A stretch of DNA of 64,000 nt from Actinoplanes subtropicus (lineage in GTDB: Bacteria; Actinomycetota; Actinomycetes; Mycobacteriales; Micromonosporaceae), in contig NZ_JOJL01000025.1 in the NCBI RefSeq assembly GCF_000721705.1, positions 1 to 64,000 of the forward strand. The letters run 5' to 3'. Shown in pieces: positions 17,620-25,700 of this stretch. The position numbers and the translations under genes are program-made. Position 1 is the stretch's first letter. Each line of letters starts with the position of its first letter. The notes below the pieces were generated by a model that made no database searches, was not told the origin of the DNA, and was given only the letters and a program-made list of their open reading frames with translations.

Positions 17620-17814
17620 TCAGGTAGAACGACAGTTTCGCGGTGGTGCAGGTCGAGTTGATCGTCCCGAAGCCGTGACCTGGCGTGGGTGTCCTTGTCC
17701 GCCCAGCATCAACACGGCGCCCGCTGCCAATGCGACTGCCAGCACCGCGCCGTTGTACACCGGACGACGAGATCTCGGCCGGACGGCGCGATCCTGCTCG
17801 GCGGGAACCGTCAC
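17620..17814 (-). CDS. Possible small membrane/secreted protein, probably frameshifted
   Basis: A 64-residue frame with a basic start (DRAVRPRSRRPVYNG) and one hydrophobic helix (AVLAVALAAGAVLMLGG), then low-quality sequence. The neighbouring frame over the same bases continues GHGFGTINSTCTTAKLSFYLSINTAG, which looks more like an extracytoplasmic tail, so a frameshift near 17690 is possible. No family recognised. Confidence 0.35.
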   Translation of the reverse strand: MTVPAEQDRAVRPRSRRPVYNGAVLAVALAAGAVLMLGGQGHPRQVTASGRSTRPAPPRNCRST

Positions 17815-17849
17815 GGCGACACCTTCTCCATCCCGTGGTCGCCTGCCGA

Positions 17850-18755
17850 TCAGTGGTGCTGTGCAGCGACAGGCGTGGAGACACGGGCGTCGTCGGCGCC
17901 GGGTCGCGGGGCGGACCAGCCGTGCCGGCTGCGGCGGTTGCCGATCAGCCGGCAGGTCAGGTAGATGGCGAACGAGATGGTGGTGACGTAGGGGCTGATC
18001 GGGATGCTGCTGCCGAGGGCGAGCAGGATGCCGCCGACCACGGAGCAGACGGCGAACAGCACGCTGAGCGTGGTGACCAGGCGCGGGGCGGCGGTGATCC
18101 GCATGGCGGCGGCGGCCGGTGTGCAGATGATGCTGAGTACGAGCAGGGCGCCGACGATCTGGATGGACATCGCGACGGTCAGGCCGAGCAGCAGCATGAA
18201 GGCCGGGGAGAGGGCGTCGACCGGCACGCCCCGGGCGGCGGCCACCTCGGGATCGGTGCTGGCGAAGGTGAGCGGGCGCCAGATCAGCAGGAGGCAGAGC
18301 AGGACGACCGCGGAGGTGGCGAGCAGCCAGGACAGCTGTGGGGTGTCGACGGCGACGATCTGCCCGGTGAGCAGGCCGAACTTGTTCGCAGAGCGTCCCT
18401 TGTAGAGTGACAGGAACAGGACGCCGAGGCCCAGCCCGAACGGCATCAGCACGCCGATGATGGAGTTGCGGTCGCGGGCCCGCCGGCCGAGTGCGCCGAT
18501 GGTCAGGGCGGCGATGATGGAGCCGGCCAGCGACCCGGCGACGACGTTGACGCCGAGCAGCAGGGCGGCCGACGCGCCGGCGAAGGAGAGCTCGCTGATC
18601 CCGTGTACGGCGAAGGGCAGGTCGCGCATCATGACGAAGGTGCTGATCAGGCCGCCGACCACGCCGAGGACGAGGCCGGCGAGGATCGAGTTGTGCACCA
18701 GCGCGAGCAGCTGGCCGTAGTCGGCGAAGTTGAAGATCTGCCGCCAGAGGCTCAC
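17850..18755 (-). CDS. znuB: Zinc/manganese ABC transporter permease
   Basis: A 301-residue ABC-3 family permease with about eight transmembrane helices, for example LVHNSILAGLVLGVVGGLIS at the start and the family-typical FAVHGISELSFAGASAALLLG. The C-terminal RLIGNRRSRHGW tail is cytoplasmic. GTG at 18755 overlaps the TGA of the ATPase gene (GTGA), showing translational coupling; longer upstream frames are artefacts of that overlap. It forms the membrane channel for divalent metal import with the two genes transcribed before it. Zinc is preferred to manganese because of the Zur-like site at 20549. Confidence 0.88.
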   Translation of the reverse strand: MSLWRQIFNFADYGQLLALVHNSILAGLVLGVVGGLISTFVMMRDLPFAVHGISELSFAGASAALLLGVNVVAGSLAGSIIAALTIGALGRRARDRNSIIGVLMPFGLGLGVLFLSLYKGRSANKFGLLTGQIVAVDTPQLSWLLATSAVVLLCLLLIWRPLTFASTDPEVAAARGVPVDALSPAFMLLLGLTVAMSIQIVGALLVLSIICTPAAAAMRITAAPRLVTTLSVLFAVCSVVGGILLALGSSIPISPYVTTISFAIYLTCRLIGNRRSRHGWSAPRPGADDARVSTPVAAQHH

Positions 18756-19579
18756 TGCGCGGCCACCGCGTCGAGTGTTTGGTGGCCGGCGTGTCCGTGG
18801 GTCTCGGGCAGGCCGGCGACCAGGATCCGGCCGCCGGAGCGGATGACCTCGACCGGGGTGCGGTACATCTCGCTGAGCGTCCGCGAGGTGAGGACCTCGT
18901 CGACCGTGCCGATGCGGAACCGGCCGCCGGCCAGGTAGAGCACGCGATCGGCGTACGGGAGCACGGGGTTGATCTCGTGGGTCACGAAGAGGACCGCGGT
19001 GTCGCCGGTGCGCCGGCTGTGGTCCACCAGCGCGGTGGTGGTGCTCTGACTCTGCGGGTCGAGCGACAGCAACGGCTCGTCGCACAGCAGCAACTTCGGG
19101 CCGGCGACCAGGGCCTGCGCGATCCGGACCCGTTGCTGCTCACCCCCGGACAGCAGGCCGACCGGCCGGTCGGCGTAGGCCCCCGCGCCGACCTGGTCGA
19201 GGATCGCGTCGACGCGGCGGCGCCGGCCGGCGTTGCGCCATCCGATGCCCCAGCGGTGCCCGTCGAGACCCAGGCCGACCAGGTCGCGGGCACGCAACGG
19301 GGTGAGCGGGTCGACCCGGCGCTGCTGCGGGACGTAGCCGATGTCCCGGCCGCCCCGGCGGGCCGGATGCCCGGCGATGGTGACGGTGCCGCTGGTGAGG
19401 CGCTGCTGGCCCAGGATGACCCGGAGCAGGCTGGTCTTACCGGATCCGTTGGCGCCGAGCACGGCGAGGAACTCGCCCGGCTGAACGAGCAGATCCAGAT
19501 GCGACCAGAGCCGGCGGACGCCGAAGCTGAAGGAGGCGTCGTGGATCTCGAGCGCCGGTCTGGTTGAGCGTGGTGACAT
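18752..19579 (-). CDS. znuC: Zinc/manganese ABC transporter ATP-binding protein
   Basis: A 275-residue ABC ATPase: Walker A GANGSGKTS at about 42-50, Q-loop GYVPQQRRVD, signature LLSGGEQQRVRIAQAL, Walker B LLLCDEPLLSLD and H-loop VTHEINPV are all intact. The PQ-R-R region and the dedicated insert match the metal-import (ABC-3 associated) subgroup. It starts 8 bp after the binding-protein gene and overlaps the permease start, so the three are one operon. Confidence 0.9.
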   Translation of the reverse strand: MSPRSTRPALEIHDASFSFGVRRLWSHLDLLVQPGEFLAVLGANGSGKTSLLRVILGQQRLTSGTVTIAGHPARRGGRDIGYVPQQRRVDPLTPLRARDLVGLGLDGHRWGIGWRNAGRRRRVDAILDQVGAGAYADRPVGLLSGGEQQRVRIAQALVAGPKLLLCDEPLLSLDPQSQSTTTALVDHSRRTGDTAVLFVTHEINPVLPYADRVLYLAGGRFRIGTVDEVLTSRTLSEMYRTPVEVIRSGGRILVAGLPETHGHAGHQTLDAVAAQ

Positions 19580-19586
19580 GTCCGCC

Positions 19587-20519
19587 CTATCCGAGTGCCG
19601 TCTGGATCGCCGACAGGTTGCCGGTCATCCAGCTCACGTAGTCCTTGCCAGCCGGCAGGGTCTCGGTGACCGGGACGACCGCCACGCCGGCGGCTTGCGC
19701 CGCGTTCTTGACCTTCTCCGTCTCGGGGCCGGAGGTCTGCTCGTTGTAGGCCAGCAGCGAAACCTCCTTGCGGGCGAACAGGCCCAGCGTCTCGGCGAGG
19801 ACACCGGCGGACACGTCGGTCCCTTCCTCGATCGCCTCGCTGAACTCCTTCGGCGTCTTGTTGACCAGCCCACACGCTTCGAGCAGGTACAGCGGGACCG
19901 GCTCGGTGATCGCGACGCCCGCACCCGAGTGCGCGGCCTTGATCGACGCCTCGGTGCTCTCCATCTGCTTCAGCTTCTGGGTGAAGGCGGCACCGCCGGC
20001 CTGGAACGCCGACGCGTCCGCCGGGTCCTTGGCCGACAGGGTGCCCACCAGCTGGGTCACCAGCTTCTCAACCGTCGGGAAGTCGTACCAGACGTGCTCG
20101 TTGAGCTCGCCGCCGCTCGGTGCCGTCTTGCCGGAGATACGAACCACGTTGAGAACCGTCGCATCGGAGTTGTTGGCCGCCTTCAGCATGGTGTCCAAGA
20201 AGTCGTCGTAGCCGCCGCCGTTCTCGATCACCACGTCGGCCTTCGAGAGTTGCAACTGGGTCCGGCTGTTCGCCTCGTAGGAGTGCGGATCGGCGTCGGG
20301 GTCGCTGATGATCGACGTCACGTCCACCCGGTCGCCGGCGATCTGCTTGACCACGTCGCCGTAGACGTTCGTCGCCGCCACCACCGACAGCGCCGTGCCG
20401 CCACCGGAACTGGCACCGCCCGGCCCCGGGCTGCCATCCGCCGACGAGCCGCAGGCTGACGCCGCCATCACCAGCGCTAGCACGCCGGTGCCCAACAGTC
20501 CGGTGCTCCGACGCGTCAT
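19587..20519 (-). CDS. znuA: Zinc/manganese ABC transporter substrate-binding lipoprotein
   Basis: A 310-residue TroA-family (cluster A-I) binding protein. A lipoprotein signal (LLGTGVLALVMAASACGSS) puts the lipidated cysteine at about 23. Likely metal ligands are His in DPDADPHSYE, His in NEHVWYDFP, Glu in ITEPVPLYLLEACG and Asp/Glu in LAYNEQTSGPETEKV; no His-rich loop is present. The ATG at 20519 is used; GTG at 20522 has better GGAGGG spacing and adds one residue. A Zur-type palindrome lies 30 bp upstream. First gene of the import operon. Confidence 0.88.
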   Translation of the reverse strand: MTRRSTGLLGTGVLALVMAASACGSSADGSPGPGGASSGGGTALSVVAATNVYGDVVKQIAGDRVDVTSIISDPDADPHSYEANSRTQLQLSKADVVIENGGGYDDFLDTMLKAANNSDATVLNVVRISGKTAPSGGELNEHVWYDFPTVEKLVTQLVGTLSAKDPADASAFQAGGAAFTQKLKQMESTEASIKAAHSGAGVAITEPVPLYLLEACGLVNKTPKEFSEAIEEGTDVSAGVLAETLGLFARKEVSLLAYNEQTSGPETEKVKNAAQAAGVAVVPVTETLPAGKDYVSWMTGNLSAIQTALG

Positions 20520-20548
20520 CACGATGTTCACCCTCCGTGAGGCCTTCC

Positions 20549-20563
20549 TGGAAATGATTTCCA
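20549..20563 (-). promoter_or_regulatory. Zur box (zinc uptake regulator operator)
   Basis: TGGAAATGATTTCCA is an almost perfect 15-bp palindrome 30 bp upstream of the znuA start. It differs at one symmetric pair from the actinobacterial Zur consensus TGAAAATGATTTTCA known from Streptomyces. Zinc-loaded Zur would repress the import operon here. Confidence 0.75.
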
Positions 20564-20889
20564 TGTCGGTTAGACCGTAGGGTCGTTCTCGCCCGTCGCG
20601 CAACCCGCGCGAAGTGATTCTCCTCTCGCACCCCAGAATGCCGCACGGAATGGGTCGTGTCGAAGGCACGCATGCGGCTGAATGCACATTTACATATGCT
20701 GGTTCCGCCATGCCGATCAGGCCACGCTTATTCATTCCTCCGGGCGTCTCTTGGCGCGAACTGCCGCCCTCGGTTCCGTTGAGGCAGGCCGTCGATACGC
20801 AGCGTTCTCGACGCGGAGAGCTGCTTGTTCCTTGCCCCCGGCGGCTCGTTGGGAGTCGCTTTGTCGCTCTTTCTCGCGCCCAGAGTCGA

Positions 20890-21135
20890 TCCGACAACGG
20901 CCTCCGCTCCGGCGGAAAAGGTCTGCTGAGCCGATTGATCGATGCGTTGGGGTCGCCGCTCAACATCGTTCTGCCGGGACGGCTCGCGGACAACGTGGCG
21001 GCATTCCGTGCGGTCTATTCGCGGCATCGCCTGGCCGGGAAAATCTATTATGTGGACAAGGCCAATCGGTCGAGCGCGCTGCTGCGGGAGCTGGCCGCGA
21101 CGGCGGCCGGCGTGGATGTCGCTCATCCCGGTTCC
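20890..21135 (+). pseudogene. N-terminal remnant of a PLP-dependent type III decarboxylase
   Basis: Within an open plus-strand frame, about 70 residues (LLSRLIDALGSPLNIVLPG ... AAFRAVYSRHRLAGKIYYVDKANRSSALLRELAATAAGVDVA) match the start of diaminopimelate/ornithine-decarboxylase-like enzymes. The lysine in VDKANRS is the PLP Schiff-base residue. After VDVA the family sequence stops abruptly (HPGSLSPSPALRRQ) and the remaining ~350 residues are missing. The 330 bp before it, up to the Zur box, hold no gene I can recognise. Confidence 0.7.
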
Positions 21136-21416
21136 CTCTCGCCGTCGCCGGCTCTGCGGCGCCAGCCCTCGCCCAAGTCGTCCGTGAGATTGGTGTAGCC
21201 GTTGGCCGAGGAGTGGGGCTGTAGCCCGGACATCCCGCCGCCGAGATCCTCGCGGATGGCGGCCAGGACGGAGTTGACCACCGACGCGTCGTGCGTGATG
21301 GCGAAGAAGCCGAGCACCGCAGCACCCAGCGCGGCTCTCGTGGCCCGGTCCTGCCAGGAGTCGACAACCGCGACCCTTCCTTCGCTGGCAAGTTGACTCC
21401 GGTCGGTGCGGGTCAC
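21123..21416 (-). pseudogene. N-terminal remnant of an EmrB/QacA-type MFS transporter
   Basis: GTG at 21416 overlaps the TGA of the upstream carboxymuconolactone-decarboxylase-like gene (GTGA coupling). The frame reads ATRAALGAAVLGFFAITHDASVVNSVLAAIREDLGGGMSGLQ, the first helix and loop of 14-helix drug exporters (family: FFAITLDASVVNVALPAIR.DLGGG..GLQW). It then runs into unrelated sequence and ends after 97 residues instead of ~480. Thus only the first ~50 residues survive, abutting the decarboxylase remnant. Confidence 0.7.
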
Positions 21417-21751
21417 GGCTTCCCAGGGTCGTTCTCGAAGACGTCCTTGGCGACGGTCATCGCGGTCATCGCCCTGGGCCAGCCGGCGTAGAACGCCAGG
21501 TGGGTGATGACCTCGATCAGTTCCTGCCTGGTCACGCCGTTGTCCTGAGCGCGGCCGAGGTGGTGGACGAGTTGCTCGGTGGCGCCGCTGGTGACCAGCC
21601 CGGCCACGGTGATCGGGCTGCGATCGCGCGGCGAGAGCTCCGACCGTTCCCACACCTGCCCGAACAACACGTCGTCGGTGAAGCCCACCAACGCCGACGC
21701 GAAGTCCCCGAACATTTGTTGGGCACCCGACGGTTCAGTGTCGTCTGCCAT
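21413..21751 (-). CDS. Carboxymuconolactone decarboxylase family protein
   Basis: A 112-residue CMD/AhpD-superfamily protein: all-helical, with the family core ITVAGLVTSGATEQLVHHLGRAQDNGVTRQELIEVITHLAFYAGWPRAMTAMTVA. There is no CxxC pair, so it is closer to the gamma-carboxymuconolactone decarboxylase/YurZ side than to the AhpD peroxidase side. Substrate unknown. ATG at 21751. The gene was once followed by a coupled MFS exporter, now only a fragment. Confidence 0.85.
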   Translation of the reverse strand: MADDTEPSGAQQMFGDFASALVGFTDDVLFGQVWERSELSPRDRSPITVAGLVTSGATEQLVHHLGRAQDNGVTRQELIEVITHLAFYAGWPRAMTAMTVAKDVFENDPGKP

Positions 21752-21984
21752 CCGATGGTCTCCTCTCCGAATCAGTGCCTGTCGGTGTGGTCACAACGAT
21801 CATGGGGTGCCTCCGCCTGTCGGGGTCGCGGTCAGCCGAACGGTTTCCAGCCGCACGAGCCCTATCCAGGGAGGAAACAGTCCCCCCTTTCACCGGCCGG
21901 CTCCGTCCGGAGTCAGGGCCACGGCGCGCCCACGAGCGCTGGGTCACCGGTTGCTGTCCTTTCGTCTGCGACCACGGAATACAC

Positions 21985-22020
21985 AAAGGCCCGTCACCTA
22001 TGTGGGTGACGGGCCTTTGA
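21985..22020 (-). terminator. 15-bp hairpin downstream of the tRNA fragment
   Basis: CAAAGGCCCGTCACC (21985-21999) pairs with GGTGACGGGCCTTTG (22006-22020). It lies directly 3' of the truncated tRNA copy and is probably the original terminator of the initiator tRNA gene before island insertion. Confidence 0.65.
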
Positions 22021-22034
22021 CCTGCACTTTCTTT

Positions 22035-22086
22035 GTAGCGGGGACAGGATTTGAACCTGCGACCTCTGGGTTATGAGCCCAGCGAG
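22035..22086 (-). repeat. 3' fragment of initiator tRNA-Met (putative attachment site)
   Basis: 52 bp identical to 34589-34640, i.e. the anticodon arm, variable loop, T arm and 3' acceptor strand of the intact tRNA, in the same orientation. Identity stops abruptly on the 5' side inside the D-arm/anticodon-arm junction. A duplicated tRNA 3' end is the usual footprint left by a tyrosine-integrase element at its far end. Confidence 0.85.
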
Positions 22087-22322
22087 AGGTTGCCAGATCG
22101 TGCTGCCTCATGATGTTTCCGGCCGCCGCTGGCGGATATTTGTTGGTATTTCCGATCTTCAGTCCGGTTCTTTGAGTCCACAAGTGAGCCTGGTCGGGGC
22201 GATGCCGGAACAAAGACGTCCTCGATCGGCCCGGCCGCAAGTTCTATCCCCAGGCATTACTCGATCTTGACAATCTGCTCCGGCAGCGCAGGAACGATAA
22301 GTTGGCAGTCGAACAGCGCCAC

Positions 22323-22676
22323 CTATTCGAGCCGGCCATTCAACTCGTCGGCAATATTTATGAGCTGCTGAATCTGTTCCGAGGGTAGTGGGCTAGCGAG
22401 AGCAACCAGTCGACCGATCTCCGCCTGCACATCTTGGCGAAGCCGTGGAGCAAGCGGCTCACGTGATGGCAATCCCGCGATAACCAGCAGGTCAGCTAAG
22501 GATATCTGTAGCACTGGAGCGATGTCTTGGATAAGGTCGGCGCGCGGCTCTAGATCACCAGCGAGAAGGCGCCGTATGGTCGACTCCGCCCGCGCCGAGG
22601 CTCGGCTCAACGATGAAGGCGAAAGGTTCCTATTTTCCATAAGACCTCGCAAAACACTGCCGAAGTCAGGGGGCAT
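22323..22676 (-). CDS. XRE-family helix-turn-helix protein
   Basis: A 117-residue protein with an N-terminal Cro/C1-type HTH at about 5-60 (LRGLMENRNLSPSSLSRASARAESTIRRLLAGDLEPRADLI) and a C-terminal helical part (LRQDVQAEIGRLVALASPLPSEQIQQLINIADELNGRL) that probably dimerises. ATG at 22676 has GGAG ~10 bp upstream. It is the first gene downstream of the RHS protein, in the slot usually used by an immunity gene, and shares its lower GC. It may control the RHS locus or be an antitoxin-like regulator; neither is proven. Confidence 0.75.
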   Translation of the reverse strand: MPPDFGSVLRGLMENRNLSPSSLSRASARAESTIRRLLAGDLEPRADLIQDIAPVLQISLADLLVIAGLPSREPLAPRLRQDVQAEIGRLVALASPLPSEQIQQLINIADELNGRLE

Positions 22677-22794
22677 GCCTGTGTCATCTCCAATAAAGTC
22701 AGCGGCCAGCAGGGCTCACCGCAGCGCTACATGGCAGCAAAGTGGGCAACGAGCCCCGCGCCAGGAGAGCCTTGGCTAGATTTCCCTGCCGCTC

Positions 22795-25700
22795 CTACCC
22801 CGCCCATTTCCAGGGAGTCGAACTTACGTCGAATCCGTTACCCATTAACGCAGCCGTAGCTATCTCCTTGAGCCCTTTCCTATCACCATCATGCCCAGGC
22901 GCCAAATGTCCTGAGTAATTGTCATACTCGTCAATGACACCAAAATCGTTCACATGGAATGTTCCCGCCATTATCACAGCTTGATCTAGCGCGGGGGGTC
23001 TCGCCGGCTTGCGTCCAGCACCGGCCGCGAGACTAGTATGTCCAGCCCAAATCTGATTGTCATACACGTCGTCGTTTCTAAACGCGCGTACTGATCGATC
23101 TGGCATTACGACGTAGTGGTAGTCACCCTTCTCGAGGTTGTCACCCGACGTGATCATATATTCCGCCGGGAGGGGAGCCTGCTCATCAGTATCAAGCCCC
23201 TCGTGATTATTCCAAAGGCGGTGCCCATCCGGTGTTCTTGGGTGCCCCCCGCAGTCCCACGCGGTGGCCGTGCTTGATTGTCCGTCGCGTTTGAGGCCGA
23301 GGACGGTGCAGCCGTCTTCTTCCCACCAGGTGTGCTGGGGATTCGGTACGGTGCCGGCGTCCGGGTCTTCCTGTGGTGCTTGGGCACCCTGGGGTAGGTC
23401 GGAGGCTGCCTGTTTTGCCTGTCCGGTCGATCCGGTCGCCTCCGCGGGTCCCTTCGAGCGGGCAGGCGCCGTGTCCTTAGGTTTGGCAGGGGCGTTGCCA
23501 GGGGTGCATTGGGTGGTGTCCGCTGCTGCTAGCTCGTACGCCGCTGCCGGGATGTACGAGATTGAGCCGGCCAGGATAAATGTTGCGGCAAGGCCGTATC
23601 CGGCGTAGGTGATCCATTTGCTCTGGTACCAGGGTTTCGATGCGGTCTTTGATCCACCGTTTGTAGGGATATTGACCGGTGCCCCTGATTGTCCGGTGAG
23701 ATCGTCGTAGCCGGAGTAGAGCGAGCCTCCCGAGCCGACTGTGGTTTGCCACCCTCCGGTGTTGCCGCCGGAACCGGAGCCGGAGCCGCCTCCGCCGGGG
23801 GCTTGGCGTTCGTGAAGTTCCTCGAGCTGCCGGGCTTTTTCTTCGCGTTCCTTTTGGAGGCGGTCGGCTTCGGCTTTGGCGCGCTGGTACCACTTGGCGC
23901 CGGCTGCTGCTGCGGCGGCGGCTTGGGCTTTCAGTTTTGCGGTTGCCTGGAGGTTGGCGCTGCAGGCGTCATGGCCGCTGGGGTCGTTGTTGCCGAGGGG
24001 GTCGTCGTTGCCGTAGGCGTAGGGGTTGGCGTTGACGGCGGGTTCGGGTTGGTTCTGTTGGGTGTCGGCGCTGGTGAAGTTTCCGGTGGTGGGGCTGTAC
24101 CAGCGGGATGCAGCGTTGACGAAGCTGGTGGCGGGGTCGGTCCAGCCACCTTGGTAGCCGAGGTCGGCTTGGGTGCCGGTGGACGCCAGGATGTTGCCGT
24201 AGGGGTCGTAGCTGCTGGAGCTGGTCAGGCTGGACCCGGTGGTGGTGAAGGTGCCGGTGACGTCCCCGTGCTGGTCGACGTCGAGGAACGCTCCGGTGCC
24301 GTTGATGTTGGCGGAGAGCAGGTCGCCGCCTGCGGTGCGGGCGAAGGTCTGCGTGCCGTCGGACGTGACGCCGTTGGACAGGTCGCCGTAGGTGAGGGAT
24401 CGGCTCGTGCCGCCGGCGGTGACGGTGGCGAGGCGGCCGAGCGCGTCGTAGGTGTAGCTGGTGTTGCCGTTGGTTGTCTGCTGGTCGTAGGCGTCGGAGG
24501 TGACCGTGGTTGTGCTGGCGCCGGTCGTGATCGCTGCGGTGGTGCCCCGGCTGGTGTAGGTGTATCCGGTGGTGGTGCTGCCGTTGGTGGCGGCGGTGAC
24601 CTGGGAGCGGGCGTTGTAGGTGTAGGTGGCCGGTCCGGCGCGGGTGCGGTTGCCGGCCGGGTCGTAGCTGTACGGCGTGGTGACGGAGCCTGCGGTCCAG
24701 GTGGACAGGCGGCCCGCGTCGTCGTAGGTGTAGGTGTTGCTGCCGGCTCCCGCGACGCCGCTGGTGGTCTTCGACGTGACGTGCCCGGCCGGGTCGTAGT
24801 CGTAGGCGACCGATGCCTGTACGGCTCCGGCTGGGTTCTTGATGACGTCGGCGACCAGTTGGTGCAGGTCGTCGTAGCCGTACGCGCGGGTGGGTCCGCC
24901 GGTGCCGTAGGCCACGGTGGTGGGCTGGTCGACTTTGTTGTATCCGACGGTGATGTTTGCGCCGGTCAGCGGGTCGTGTTGGCTGGTTTGCCGGCCGGCG
25001 GCGTCATAGCCGTAGCCGGTGGTGCCGGTAGCGTCGGTCTGGGTGGTGAGCTGCCCTGCGGCGTCGTAGCCGAAGGTGGTGTTCCAGCCGGGCATGGTGG
25101 AGGTCGTGAGCAGGCCGCGGTCGTCGTAGGTGAACTGTTCGGTGCCGTTGGCGCCGGTGGCGGTCAGCAGCCGGTTGGCGGCGTCATAGGTGAAGCCGCG
25201 ATTGGCGGTGGCGGCCTCCGCACCGCTGCCCGATTGGCCGGTGAGCCGCCCGGTGTCGTCGTAGGTGTTCGTGATGGTGACGTTGCCAGGCCTGGTGGTG
25301 CTGGTAGCTCGGCCGGCGGCGTCGTAGCGCTGCCAGGTGGTGCGGTCGGCCGCCGCGGTCTGCCCGGCGACCGGCGGCACGACGGTGGATTCCAGCATTC
25401 CGAGTGCGTTGTAGGTGTAGGTGGTGGCGTTGGTGTTCGGGTCGGTGTAGCGGGTGGTCCGGCCGTCCGCGTCGTACCCGAAGGAGGTGGTGATCGTCTG
25501 GCCGCTGGCGCCGGGCTGGCTCTGGCTGGTGGTGCGGTTCAGCGCGTCGTACACAGCGGTGATCGTCTTGCTGCGCGGGTCCGTAGCGGAGGTGCGGTTG
25601 CCGGCAGCGTCGTAGCCGAAGGAGTAGCTGCGCAGCGTCGTGCCGGCGGCGTTCTGGTCGGTAACCGCGGTGAGCCGGCCGGCCGGGTCGTAGCTGGCGA

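Noticed and set aside
21998..22240. Minus-strand frame ending PEVAGSNPVPATKK
   Set aside because: This is the well-known false peptide produced by translating a tRNA 3' half; here it marks the tRNA fragment.
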